From Rhynchopus sp. YZ270_cl-10 (taxonomy: Eukaryota > Euglenozoa > Diplonemea > Diplonemida > Diplonemidae), in NCBI GenBank assembly GCA_964035575.1, contig OZ037870.1, positions 1,280,014 through 1,344,013 on the forward strand: a DNA stretch of 64,000 nucleotides, read 5' to 3'. The translations under genes were made by a program, and so were the position numbers. Positions 10,877-21,126 of this stretch are shown here, piece by piece; within the stretch, counting starts at the first letter, position 1, and every line of letters begins with the position of its first letter. Under the pieces are notes generated by a model that ran no database searches, was not told where the DNA came from, and worked only from the letters and a program-made list of their open reading frames with translations.

Positions 10877-11637
10877 CAGTGCTCTCAAGATCCTCCACGT
10901 AGGGGAGGATATTTCCTCCAGGGGCTTTTTTTTTTTTTTTTTCAGGCTTTTTTGGTTGAGGATTTCCTCCATTTTTTTTTTTTTTTTGGCGGGCTCGGGT
11001 GGAGGATTATCCTCCTAGGGGTTTTATAGTGGGGGGTCACTTTGTCTCCCCCGAGGGAGCCAATATTTTCCCGAGCCTGTATGCACCGTCCAGGGCTGCA
11101 CCTTAAAAAAAATTTGCCTGCGGCGCCATTTTCATTTTTTGCTACTCAAAAAAAGGGTTCGTTGAGTGATTCTGTGGTGTAATAGGAAGCATTTTTACAC
11201 CGTACCCTAATTTTTTTTCGCCTGCGGCGCCATTTATATTAATTTTTTTGCTCCGCAAAAAAATAGAGTTGGCAATGTCTTTGGATACCCTTGCATTTTG
11301 CAGCCAAAAAATACAACTTGACCAAAGCTGCAAAAATTTGCCGTTTTTTTAAAAATAACCCGCCGTTGCATCAGCCCCTGCTTCTGGAAGACGCATTGGT
11401 TTTGTACGGTTCGTGGAGCGTATGGTGCAAGAGAAAGGATTAGATTTCCGTTTTTTATTATCTCGCAAATTGACCCGCCTCTCCGCTCTGTGGCTGTCAG
11501 GGAGGCGCGCGCGAAGCGCGCGACGACCGCTTGTTGCGGGGGGAAAAATTTTTTTTTTGGGGGGTTTTTTTTGCAAAAATAAAATCCTCCTCATTTCGAA
11601 AATTCTGCTTTTTTCGTGGAGGATCTTGAGAGCCCTG
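10877..11637 (-). mobile_element. Non-autonomous hAT-type element, copy 2
   Basis: 761 bp, in the opposite orientation to copy 1, with ends CAGTGCTCTCAAGATCCTCC and ...CTTGAGAGCCCTG. It is flanked by a perfect 8-bp direct repeat AGTATCAG (10869-10876 and 11638-11645). The insertion split a CTGCGTC (type 5) repeat, whose left part ends at 10876 and whose T-rich tail resumes at 11646. It has no coding capacity. Confidence 0.85.
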
Positions 11638-11947
11638 AGTATCAGCTTCACTTTTTTTGTAAAGTGGTGTGTTTTTTAGAACACCAGATCTTCACAGTAA
11701 AAAAAATGAAGTCTTTGTCACAGCAATTTGCTCAACCCTGGAAAGTGAAGTTTTTCTTTTTGACACAAAAAAAAATTGCAACTACGCTAATTCCAAAAAA
11801 TTATCAAAAAATAACAGAAACTTGAATTTCATTTTGTTTATCAATCAAAAAAAATGGCAAGTTAGTTGAGCACATCTGGTCCTTTGCAACGAATGCAACC
11901 AAGATTGCAAAAAAAAGCTTGTATTTTTTTTCTTTTCTTTTCTTTTC

Positions 11948-12012
11948 AGTTCTTGCGTCGCCGATGAACGGTGAGGCGTTTGCACTTTCAACTTATCTTC
12001 TTCTTTTTTTTT
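11948..12012 (+). repeat. CTGCGTC repeat (type 5)
   Basis: The unit contains TTGCGTCGCCGATGAACGGT, then GAGGCGTTTGCACTTTCAAC and a T-rich tail. Other copies lie at 10845-10876 (split by a hAT element), 13239-13297, 27183-27232, 29206-29270, 32108-32163, 46098-46146 and 46618-46672. The best copies form a stem of AGTGC with GCACT. Confidence 0.6.
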
Positions 12013-12044
12013 TATCACAAAAAGGGGGTGATTTCTCATAAAAA

Positions 12045-12132
12045 CCACCTGATTTTTCCTGAAATTTGGTGGAGTATGGTGGAGGTTGGTGGTATTTAAA
12101 CCACCAAAATTTCTGGAAAAAAAATCAGGTGG
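12045..12132. mobile_element. Foldback element with CCACCTGATTTTT ends
   Basis: CCACCTGATTTTT at the left is the inverse of AAAAATCAGGTGG at the right. The interior pairs a GGTGGTATTTAAACCACC core. It is a third member of the foldback family first seen at 2429-2512. Confidence 0.6.
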
Positions 12133-13626
12133 AAAGAAGGCAAGACCCCTATTTTTCTCCTTCGCGTTTTTCTCTCCTATTTTTTTATTTTACATTGTGG
12201 GTTCTACAGGGCGAAAGGGCTTACTTCCTGTCGCCTATCATCAAATCCTTACTTTGTTTTACTTTTTTTTTCGATGGGTGCACACAGTACATTCGTTTTT
12301 TTTATTTTTCTTTCTTTTTCGACAATACCCTTGTGTCCGCCATTATCTTAGTCTTTTTGCACTTTTTCAACTTCTCTTTTTTTAAATACAGTTCGAATAC
12401 GCGTTCTCTCCAATATCTTCCCTCCCACATCCCACGCCATCTAACCCCTTTTTGTTCTTATTTTTTCTGCCAGTTTTTTTTTTTGTTTGGTTTTTAAAAG
12501 ATGTGTATGTGCACAAAACAGGCACCTTCTCATCCCACAATTTTTCTTCCCAACCTTCCTTCAACCCCCTAGTAGGGTAAGGTAAAGTTATAGTATTGAA
12601 ATCGGTGTACAGAGGGCCGTCGGGAGGGCAGGTAAGGGTCAATATTACCCCTGAATTTTGAGGAAAATTTTTGCCCGAAAAAATGGGGTTTTCCAATTGG
12701 GCTCATATTTTCTGAAATTTGGGTAAAAAAAAAATGTCCCATTTTTGACCTCACTGCTTCCGTTCGAAAGGAACGCTGTCCGACTACGCCAAGCCTCAGG
12801 ATTCTACGTCAGGGTACAAATAAGATACCCCGAGCTCACGCCCATTTAAAGTTTGAGAAATAGGTCGAGGAAAGCGATTTCCCCAATTCCTCCAATCATT
12901 CGCTCTACCTGAGCACCTCACGCAAGACGCGTTGAATATTTTCTTTTTTGAGGGCCAATGTTCTGTTACGTTTTGGGTCAGTGTGGATAGAAGTCTAAGT
13001 GTTCTTATTATTTTCAAGTTTTTTTTTGTTCTGGAAATCTTCTTTTTTTGCTGTCCTTTAGGGGCGATGTACTGCCACAGTTCGTGGTAGCACGCACGTT
13101 GGAGCCAAACAAAAAAGGTGTCTCTTTTGAGCGAACCTTTTTATATAATCGATCTCGAAGCCTTTTTGTACAGTAAAGAAAATGGGCCACAATCGCAAAA
13201 AAAGAAAATGTATCTTGAATTCTTCTGTTTTTTTTAAAAGTTGCGTCTGCCCGGTGCACCGGTAAAGGCGATTTCACTTTCAACTTCTCGTTTTTTTAAA
13301 TAGGCTCACCACATAGCCCTCGACTACAAACAGACAAAAAAAAAAAAGACCCCAAAATCTTCACCCAATACACCCCTCTTCTGGTATACTCAATATATAC
13401 AACGATTGTCCATGGGCATCTATGAATGGGAGAGATTTTTTTCAGTAGCTCTCAGTAAGCTCTCTCAGACTCTCACAGCCTGTTTGCGTGTCTCATGGAG
13501 ACAATCAGTAGATGGCCCTATATTATGGGATACCACTATATTTGGTTTCTGTGGAGTTGGGGAGTAATTTGGCGCATTTTTCTTGGACGCTAAACATACT
13601 TTGGACTGTACTCAAATCCTTCCACC

Positions 13627-13628
13627 AG
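13627..13628 (+). promoter_or_regulatory. Candidate spliced-leader acceptor of the deacetylase gene
   Basis: The AG follows the pyrimidine-rich CAAATCCTTCCACCAG and is 20 nt upstream of the ATG at 13649. The function is inferred from the euglenozoan setting; no transcript was seen. Confidence 0.35.
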
Positions 13629-13648
13629 ACAACTACACCACAAAAAAA

Positions 13649-15197
13649 ATGAGCTCTTTCGCGGAATTCAGGAAAAAGGCTGCAGCCGAAAAGAAAAAGA
13701 AAACCGGACCGTTTTTGGTGGACATTACCAGCCATTTTGACCCTACTGTGACGAAGAAGGTTAGGACTGATGATGGTGAATTTTCTTTAGAGAGTTTGGC
13801 GGAGGAGTTTTGCTTGGAGGATGCTTCTGTGCATGATACTGATGGTACGATTGTGCTGAAGCTTGAGGCTGGGAAGCAGTATTGTGTGAAAGGGGCGCCT
13901 TTGGTTTCTGGAGAAGCGCTGTCGGCTCTTCGCAGGAAGGTTGCGTTTGGATGCCCGAAGGAAATTTTGTTGCATGCACCCCCTGATGGTACACCACACC
14001 CGGAGTCTGCGGATCGGATTATAGCTACATTGAAACTGCTCAAAGGACATCCGGTGTGGGATCACCTCTATCAGATGCATTGTACGAATAGTGTGGATCA
14101 AATCGTGTTGTCTGCAGTGCATTGTGCTCCGCTTGTTGAAGCATTGCAAATCAGCCAGGCGAAATATCCGGATTCATTATACAAAACGGCAGTCTCTGGA
14201 ACCTCGTTTTTGGAAAAGATCTATTCAGGGGAGCGTGCCCTGGAATATCCTTCCGACACATATCGCAATGCAGGGACGAAGATGGCGGTGGATCGTTCCG
14301 TGGCGTGTATCTTGGAGGCCTGCGAAGGGGTTGTCGCGAAAACGTTCAATTCAGCGTTTTGTTTGGTGAGACCTCCAGGGCATCATTGTACGGGGTCGCA
14401 GCCGCAGGGGTTTTGTCATGTGAACAATGTAGCGATTGCAGCAAGGCATCTACAAAGGCTAGGAGCGAAGAAGGTGTGCATCATCGACTTTGATGTGCAT
14501 CATGCAAACGGCACGCAAGAAATCTTTGAGGCGGATGCAGATGTGTTGTTGGTGTCTTTGCATAGGTATGGCATTTTCCCCCCTCCAGGGGAGTTCCCAG
14601 TAAATTCTTCCCCAGCAAAATTAGGATTAATGTTCAAAAACCCTTCACCTCAGGTACGACAACGGGAACTTCTACCCTAATACCGGCGCTGTGGATGAAT
14701 GTGGTGTTGATGGTGGTGTGGGGATGAATGTCAACGTTGCGTTCAACACATCAGCTGCAGAAGGAGAGGCAATCAGCGACACTGCGTTTGACTGCGTTTC
14801 GAAGGAGCTGCTGGTGCCACTGCTGACGTCGTGGGGGCCGTCGGTTGTGCTCTTCTCTGCTGGCTACGACGCAGCGAAAGGAGACCCACTAGGGAATATG
14901 GAGGTCGAGCACGGCTTCGCACGCATGGTGGCAGACGTGGCTGCCGTCTGCCCCGACATTGTCATGATCCTGGAAGGGGGCTACAACAGTGCCTGTGTGG
15001 CCCAAGGTGTTCTCGATAGTATAAAAGCACTCCTTGGTCTCCAAGTAGGCGGGCTAAATGAAAACACTACCCACAGAAAATGGACCCAAAATTTGATAAA
15101 AGAAGTCGCAAAAACGCATATAAAAGCAGGATCGAAACTGGTGTCGGTGATGAAGGAGGTGTTAAGTGGTTTAGAGGTGTCTGAGGAACAAACTTAA
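13649..15197 (+). CDS. Class II histone deacetylase
   Basis: Exons 13649-14565 and 14654-15197 encode 486 residues. The intron begins GTATGG and ends TCAG, and rebuilds SLHRYDNGNFYPNTG across the junction. The product is a zinc-dependent lysine deacetylase of the HDA1-like class II group. The sequence shows RPPGHH (H245, H246), the zinc ligands in DFDVHH (D280, H284 region), a later zinc Asp in GYDAAKGDP (D378) and an EGGYN block with the catalytic Tyr typical of active enzymes. About 130 residues precede the catalytic core and include a basic Lys-rich start; I do not recognise that part. I chose ATG 13649 (MSSFAEF) over an in-frame ATG at 13583 because a likely trans-splice AG lies between them. 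A small hAT element sits 36 nt after the stop, probably in the 3' UTR. Targets may be histones or tubulin; the sequence does not decide. Confidence 0.9.
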
Positions 15198-15678
15198 TTT
15201 GAAAAATTCCTGTGAAGAGATGCGTCTTATGATCAGGGGTTAAGTTAGGGCGGGTTTCTGGGTTTTCAAAACCCGGTTTTCGGGTTTTCGGGTTTTCGGG
15301 TTTTTCAAAAAAAAAAAAAAAAAATGGAATCTGAAAAAAAGAAGCATTGAACTTTGCCCAAAAATTGCAAAAAAATTTTCCCGCTCGCTGCGCTCGCGGA
15401 GGGAATGGGTTATTTTTCGCAAAATCCAGAAAACCGAAAAAAACCCAGAAAACCCGACTCAGCGAGAAAAAAAAAAAGCTAACTTAACCCCTGCTTATGA
15501 TCTTCAAAAAAAAAACAACAAAAAAAACGAAACTTAGAGTAGAGTTTATTACAAAACATAAGATGCGAAGCAAAAAAAATAGTCTCCCCCTTTGTATTCC
15601 CTTCCTATTTTTCCTTAGTGGATGGACCCCCTTTACAGTGATATGATATAGTGGGGAAAGGGGTACAATATACCAACA
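15198..15678. other. Short intergenic region with a hAT element
   Basis: It is mostly taken up by the 260-bp element at 15234-15493. The remainder is A-rich, and no gene is seen. Confidence 0.7.
15234..15493. mobile_element. Short non-autonomous hAT-type element
   Basis: 260 bp with perfect inverted ends CAGGGGTTAAGTTAG and CTAACTTAACCCCTG. It is flanked by the perfect 8-bp direct repeat CTTATGAT (15226-15233 and 15494-15501). The interior consists of GGGTTTTC-like runs and their complement. No coding capacity. Confidence 0.85.
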
Positions 15679-16751
15679 ATGACATTTGTGGCGAAGGTAG
15701 CCAGGTGGTACGGTGAAGGGCAGATGGCAGAGGACTTAGAGAACTTTCTGCAAGAGTTTGCAGCAGGCGTTACAACGGACACGCCAGAGCAGTCGCATGA
15801 GAACATGGAGATCTACAAGAAATTCCAGGCCTGCGTCGAGAGCGGCCTTGCAGGCTTCTGCAAGAAGGAGGCAATCACAGAGCAAGAGTTCTACAAACGC
15901 TGCGAAGAAGAGTCGTCCGAAGAGGTATCCATTTTCTTTTTTATGATGGGTTGTGGTTGTTTTTTATACACTTCCCTAATTGGTGTTCCCGAAAGGGCCC
16001 ATATTGACATGTCCTTGACATGTCCCCGACAGTGGGGGGTGTGTTAAAATGACACACCCCCCCCTATATTGACAGGTCCTTGACATGTCCTCGACAGTGG
16101 GGGGTGTGTTAAAATGACACACCCCCCCCTATATTGACATGTCCTTGACATGTCCCCGACAGTGGGGGGTGTGTTAAAATGACACACCCCCCCCTATATT
16201 GACATGTCCTTGACATGTCCCCGACAGTGGGGGGTGTGTTAAAATGACACACCCCCCCCTATATTGACAGGTCCTTGACATGTCCCCGACAGTGGGGGGT
16301 GTGTTAAAATGACACACCCCCCCCTATATTGACAGGTCCTTGACATGTCCTCGACAGGTGTTCGGTAACACCACTAATGCTTTCAAATATTTATTTGAAA
16401 GTATATGAATTTGTTTTTTGCGTTAAAAAAGGCTGGGGGTATAGGTTGCGTGATTCTCGGAACCGCCTCCGTTCTCTTACGGACCACCCTTTGCATGAGC
16501 TCGACTGAGATGCGTTTTAGCACATTTTTGATGTCTTTCTCTTTCAAATAGTAAAAACCCAGGCAGCCTGGTTCACAATAAATATTTAGCAATTATTGAA
16601 GATACCACTTTCCTTTCGTTTTTGTTAACATCATTTGTTGCAGACCTCCAGCCGCATTCTCACAGCAGTGATACAAGGCTCTTCTTACGAATCCTTTCTC
16701 GAGCTGGTCACAGAATGGAAGGCAGAAAACATAGACAGCGAAGACGATTAG
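15679..16751 (+). CDS. BART-domain (ARL2-binding-like) small protein
   Basis: Exons 15679-15924 and 16644-16751, both in phase 0, encode 117 residues. The length and pattern fit a BART domain: an N-terminal helix (FVAKVARWYGEG), an acidic FLQEFA segment, EIYKKFQACVESGLAGF, ITEQEFYKRCEE, and a last helix SYESFLELVTEWK. Such domains (ARL2BP, CFAP36) bind ARL2/ARL3-type small GTPases and often act in cilia. The 719-nt intron is unusual for this window, where most are under 200 nt. It is swollen by a 61-bp minisatellite and a stretch near 16498-16540 that recurs at 19147-19180. The donor is GTATCC and the acceptor TTGCAG. A type 3 repeat begins about 22 nt after the stop. The domain call rests on pattern only. 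Confidence 0.7.
16005..16360. repeat. Minisatellite of about 61 bp with a built-in hairpin
   Basis: Between five and six tandem units lie inside the BART-gene intron. Each has TTGACATGTCC, a CGACAG word, then GGGGGGTGTGTTAAAATGAC running into ACACCCCCCCC, so each unit can fold on GGGGGGTGTG with CACACCCCCC. The units are nearly identical, differing at a few bases (ACATG/ACAGG, CCC/CTC), which points to recent expansion. Confidence 0.9.
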
Positions 16752-17070
16752 ATTAAGGGGATAATAAACATTTTATTAGATGTAAACCACGAAATGGATG
16801 TCGGACTGCTTGGGGTCCACCCCCCACGGTACAGCCGGTTGTACCAAGGTACACTGTCTGTTGTATTTCAACTTTTTTTTTTCAACGCACGATTTTTGTA
16901 AACACAATAAACGGGGCAGTTGTACGATAAATTTGGGACTAAACTGGTCTCCCTTCCGGGATTTTTTGTTTTGAGCTTGACAAAAAAAAAGGTCATTTCT
17001 TTTACTTCATCCCCTTTCCTCCCTACAAAAACAAGCATCTGCGTCAGGAACAACAACGTATTAAAAAAAG
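16752..17070. other. Intergenic region with a type 3 repeat
   Basis: A CCACGAAATGG repeat at 16774-16882 takes up its first half. The rest is pyrimidine-rich DNA leading to the next gene. No other feature is seen. Confidence 0.6.
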
Positions 17071-17661
17071 ATGACAAACAGTAGTGATTCAGCTGCTTTG
17101 CTTCGTTTGAAGCCGTCAAGCCTAGAATTGCAGGTCAACGAGACACAGGAAGTGGTGGTGAGTGTGCGTGACACCCCGGTTGTGTGGAAGGCGTTTACGA
17201 ATGATGCAGCGCACTTCAAGATGCGTCCCGGAGCAGGTGTGATAAAGGCACGAGGCAAAGCGTCTGTGCACGCATCAGTCAACGACTCAGACGCGAATGT
17301 TGCAGCGCAAATCGTCGCCAAACCTCTGACAGAAGCGCAATATCGTGAGTTCATGGAGAAAGGAGAGCCGGACAAAACTGCAGCAGCAAAAACGCTTTTC
17401 TCTACAGTATGATTTTTTTTTTTGCCCCTTTTTAGAGGGAAAAATTCCTAAAAAACTATTCCCTTCCATCAGGTCTCCCAACAAGGATCGAAACACGTCT
17501 TGAGCATCTCCCACGCAGGTGCCCTGAAGTCCCAGGCACTCCACAGCTTTACCACACCGTCTTTGGTGGGGTTCGTGCTGGTTGTCGTCCTTGCCTCCTT
17601 CGCTGCAGGTGTGTTCCTGGCACCTGCTCTGTTCACTTTACTTGACGAGAAAACTGTTTAA
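17071..17661 (+). CDS. MSP-domain membrane protein, VAP-like
   Basis: Exons 17071-17406 and 17473-17661 (phase 0; donor GTATGA, acceptor TCAG) encode 174 residues. Residues about 8-95 fit a major sperm protein domain: LRLKPSSLEL, a central WKAFTND strand, HFKMRPGAGVIKARGKASV, then a helical tail. The C-terminal exon ends in one hydrophobic segment (SLVGFVLVVVLASFAAG and following) and a short polar tail, so the protein is probably tail-anchored. VAP proteins sit in the ER and recruit FFAT-motif partners at membrane contact sites; that role is inferred from the architecture. The spacer between domain and anchor is shorter than in animal VAPs and shows no obvious coiled coil. Confidence 0.75.
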
Positions 17662-19320
17662 GAGAAGGGGAGACAGACCCTGCCTATTGTATTGTGATGA
17701 ATAAATGATGAACACGGTGTGTGTCTACAGGCCTGATCTGCCACGTGTTTCCCTTTTTTGTGAAAGAAAAAAAATACTCGAAATCTAGCCCCCAAAAAAG
17801 ATTGTATCTCTTTTTTGGTGGAAAAAAAAACCCTTGTTTCTGTTTGTAACCGTTGTGTTTTATGTGACAGGGTAGGGGGTGAGGGGGGAGCGATATAGTA
17901 CTATTTATTGTGACCAAGCAAGGCTTAAGGTCATCTTAGCCATTTTTTTTTGTGAAGAATTGTTGGAATAATGTAGGGGCCATCTGTGCAAGCTTCACTT
18001 TAAGCACCAACCTTAAGCACGATAACCTTAGGATCATCTTATAAACTTTTCTTCTTGCTGTGGTGTTCAATGAGAGGATACGTCTTCGAAGTTTTTTTTT
18101 CGTTTTACCTTCTCATGTTGTTTCTTTCTAGAAGGTGACTAAACCTAATCTAATCAGACTAAACCTGTGAGGCTTATGGTCATTCTTAACAACGTTTCAA
18201 ATAATGTGTGCATGAAAGGCCCATTCATCTTTCAAGTTTTCTTTCTTTGGATGAATCCGTATAGAACGTCCTTTGTACTTTCCCTTTGATTTGAAAGTAT
18301 ATTTGAAACAATGTTTTGTTCTTATTCAAGCCATGTGTTTGAATAAGAGTGGGGTGTCGTTTATGAACAACACCAGACAGTGCGTAACAGAGTCGAGGAA
18401 GTTCAAGGGCAAGTAGGTTGGCGAATGACACCTTTTTGGAGATGTGTATACGTCGTGTGTGTACGAGGCACATTCATCTTTTAAGTTTGCCATTTGTGGA
18501 CCCCGGCCAAAACCCAAGTCAATCAGTCTGCAGCAAGAATTCACAAAAAAAGTATCGAAAAAAAAAGGCGCTTTCCCGCCAACCTAGTTTTAAAAAAAAA
18601 AGCGAAAAGTTTACCATGTGAGGGGGCTGAGCGTGTGCATTTTCCCCACCTTGTCTTCACCACCTTTCCCTTCCAGATCCCAGATCTATTTTGCCTTGTC
18701 TTCAGAACACATGAGGGTGTGAATCAAACAAACAAGACCAAAAAAAACAAAAAAACACAATCCCTGAAACAACTGATACCACCTGTGCAAAGTGTTTACG
18801 GGGTGTGCGAGGGTGGGGCGGGGGGGGAGAAGACAGCCACATACACAGCGAGTCACGTGTCTACTTTGAACCCACCCTAAGTGACCCCCCCTTCACCCCT
18901 GACTCATTGTATTGCATTTTTCCCCCCTTTTTATGATGTGTTCTTTTCATCGCCGTGTCCACACTTTTTTGTAGTTTTTATTTTTTTCCTTTTTCTTCAA
19001 AAAAAAGTGAGAGTTTGACCAAGAGGGTGCAGTTGACAACAAATGCAATACCCGCTTGATGGCTTTGCTCCAAAAACATCTCCCCCTCCCCCACACCCAG
19101 CTTCATAATGAAAACCTGAAACGAAAAAAAAGGCTTCTATTTTTTTTTGCTCAACTGAGATACATTTTAGCACGTTTTATTTAGCAACTACGGTTCGACA
19201 CTTCATGCAGAATACCCCCTCAAAGGAAAAAAAGTACCTACGCTTCGGCTAGTATTGAGTACACATCCATAGTCCCACCCAAAGTGGGCGCTTCACTTCG
19301 ATTTATTTGACACAAAAACG
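17662..19320. other. Intergenic region upstream of the rod protein gene
   Basis: No gene supported. Type 1 hairpins lie at 17908-17952, 18008-18055 and 18130-18205, and type 2 hairpins at 18203-18245 and 18437-18492. A GCTCAACTGAGATACATTTT unit at 19147-19180 is related to one in the BART-gene intron. The A-tract stretch 18530-18880 shows nothing clear. Confidence 0.55.
18437..18492 (+). repeat. Type 2 hairpin unit (GTGTGTAC/GCACA stem)
   Basis: It begins GATGTGTATACG, continues GTGTGTACGAGGCACATTC and ends ATCTTTTAAGTTT. GTGT.C pairs with GCACA, and the outer GATG pairs with CATC. Type 2 units share the outer arms, loop and tail of type 1 but use a different inner stem. Confidence 0.6.
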
Positions 19321-21126
19321 ATGCCGATTCCAAGTTTCCAATTCAAAGACGGGGATAATAGCAATGGGTTCTTCAAGGGGAGGATGTGGAATAAGGTGAA
19401 AGCATTCGACTTTATGTTGTGCACGACAGGAAATGAGAAAAGTGTCACTGCGTTGGAGGAGGCGATGGAGTTGAATGAGTTTGCACGGTACTTGGGGATA
19501 TGCAAAAGGCACGTTCAGCTACGGTGCGACAAAATTGACACAATAATGGACAGCCGCTCCGAAGTTACCTGGAACGCAGAAAGCTACGATGAGTGGGGTG
19601 CCATCCGCAACATGGGCTGCAAGCTCAACAAATCCAACCTCACCCGCAAGCCCCCCGACTCCCCAGCACCCCCCGACCCCGCTCCTCTCAACCTACCGGC
19701 TTCACCCGCACTCTCCTCTATTCGCGAGAACCTTACGGACCTATCTCAACAGCTCTCCGAGCACGACGCCTGCGACGCCACACAACACATCCCACAATCC
19801 TTTCTGGAAAGGCTGGCAAAGCTTCACGCATTTGATGAATACGCAGAAAACGGGGTATCATCAGAACACAATGTGCTTCCCGCGTTGAAGGCAGATTTGA
19901 GGGTGTTGTTTGAACGGCTCGAGGCGCATCGCACGGATTTTGATGTGACAGCACTGCTTGAGAAGCATGCGGATGACATTCCTGACGTTCCTGACAAAGA
20001 TTTACCCCATGTTGATGGGTTGTGGTCACATCAGCACCGCATCAATTTGCATGCCGCCATTAAACAGGTTACTGAACAGGATGCAACGGGAGAGTCTTGC
20101 CCTGCGATTGCGACAGAAATCTGCTCTGTTTCGCAGACCATTGTGCAAAAAACTGTTGGCGAGCTGCAGACGATCACGGACAACGCTGGACGTCTACGGG
20201 AGATAAAAATACAAGACGAAAAGGATATGACATCATCATTGGCAAGCTTTGATTTGGCGTGCGATGTACGGCAGGGGAACATACGGCAGTGTGTTTTGGA
20301 CATGGAAACGGTGCGTCAGACTATAAAGGAGCAGGAGGAAAAATACGAAGCGCATCTTCTTGAATACGAACAGCGGACCTGCAAATTCGAGCAGCTCGCC
20401 AGCAACACCTCTAAGGTTCGCGACACCTTTGACCGCTTGGTCTCGCTTCTGGACGAACGCTTTGTGCTCCTCAAAAAGAAAATTGAAGACCAACACCGTC
20501 AAGCCCGTCGTGCTGGGGAGGTGCACAAATTCAAATTCCACTCCGAAATCCATCTGAAACGCCTGCAAGACCACCTGGAGCGCAACGAAGAGGAGGTCCG
20601 CCTGCTTACTGCACAACGCAACGCATGCTCGCAACTGCGCACCCTCCACCGAGACCTTGCCTGCCACAAAGAGAAAAGCATCTACACCGGCCTCATCGCA
20701 TCACACACGGACCATCTGCACTGTCTCGAAACACTGCGTTGCTCGATGGGTCGTAATATATGCATCAAGAGACGGCAAATGAAGGATGTCACCTCTGTGA
20801 TGAAGCGGCTGGAGAAGGAGTTAGGGTTCTGTACGTTGGTCAGCGACTCTCGTGTGGCGGAGCTGAAAGACGAAATGAGGTATCTGGACGACGTAAGGCA
20901 GAGTGCGTTGAAGCTTGTGGCAAAGATGACGACACGTTTTGCGGATCTCGATCAGCAGGCAGCGTGGTCAACAGCGGCCCTGCAAAGCTGTGGGGTCGCA
21001 GCGCCGACACCTACCTGCCTCGGGCACCCCTTCCACTCACACAGCGACACCACAAACCCAGCAGAGGAGGAGGAACTGATAGAGCAAAATGACGGACAAT
21101 CCTCCGACTCATCTGGACTTGATTAA
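19321..21126 (+). CDS. Paraflagellar/paraxonemal rod-like protein
   Basis: An uninterrupted frame of 601 residues, close to the size of trypanosome rod proteins (about 600). The C-terminal 300 residues are almost entirely coiled coil and follow the order of the flagellar rod domain: a LLDERFVLLKKKIED-like helix, a basic segment ending HLKRLQDHLERN, a long helix with HCLETLRCSMGR and IKRRQMKD, an ELGFC motif where trypanosome proteins have LEF..ETFDPN, then AELKDEMRYLDDVRQ and a CGVAAPTP segment at the place of their AGI.F.HP. Residues about 110-135 form a Pro-rich linker, and the tail is acidic and Ser-rich. Rod proteins build the lattice beside the axoneme in euglenozoan flagella. The match is from memory of the family layout and does not tell PFR1 from PFR2 or a minor rod component. 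Confidence 0.7.
   Translation: MPIPSFQFKDGDNSNGFFKGRMWNKVKAFDFMLCTTGNEKSVTALEEAMELNEFARYLGICKRHVQLRCDKIDTIMDSRSEVTWNAESYDEWGAIRNMGCKLNKSNLTRKPPDSPAPPDPAPLNLPASPALSSIRENLTDLSQQLSEHDACDATQHIPQSFLERLAKLHAFDEYAENGVSSEHNVLPALKADLRVLFERLEAHRTDFDVTALLEKHADDIPDVPDKDLPHVDGLWSHQHRINLHAAIKQVTEQDATGESCPAIATEICSVSQTIVQKTVGELQTITDNAGRLREIKIQDEKDMTSSLASFDLACDVRQGNIRQCVLDMETVRQTIKEQEEKYEAHLLEYEQRTCKFEQLASNTSKVRDTFDRLVSLLDERFVLLKKKIEDQHRQARRAGEVHKFKFHSEIHLKRLQDHLERNEEEVRLLTAQRNACSQLRTLHRDLACHKEKSIYTGLIASHTDHLHCLETLRCSMGRNICIKRRQMKDVTSVMKRLEKELGFCTLVSDSRVAELKDEMRYLDDVRQSALKLVAKMTTRFADLDQQAAWSTAALQSCGVAAPTPTCLGHPFHSHSDTTNPAEEEELIEQNDGQSSDSSGLD

Larger units (their letters stand above)
11638..13648. other. Intergenic region upstream of the histone deacetylase
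   Basis: No gene supported. It contains the A-rich stretch 11700-11860, which is loosely like the A-tailed units; type 5 repeats at 11948-12012 and 13239-13297; a foldback at 12045-12132; and a type 2 hairpin at 12498-12540. At 13437-13505 lies a CTCTCAGTAAGCTCTC unit that ends in a GTCTCATGGAGAC hairpin and recurs at 43900-43975. Confidence 0.55.

Noticed and set aside
16005-16360. Regular repeats with short palindromes considered as a CRISPR array
   Set aside because: The units are contiguous without distinct spacers, lie in an intron of a eukaryotic gene and are simply a tandem minisatellite.
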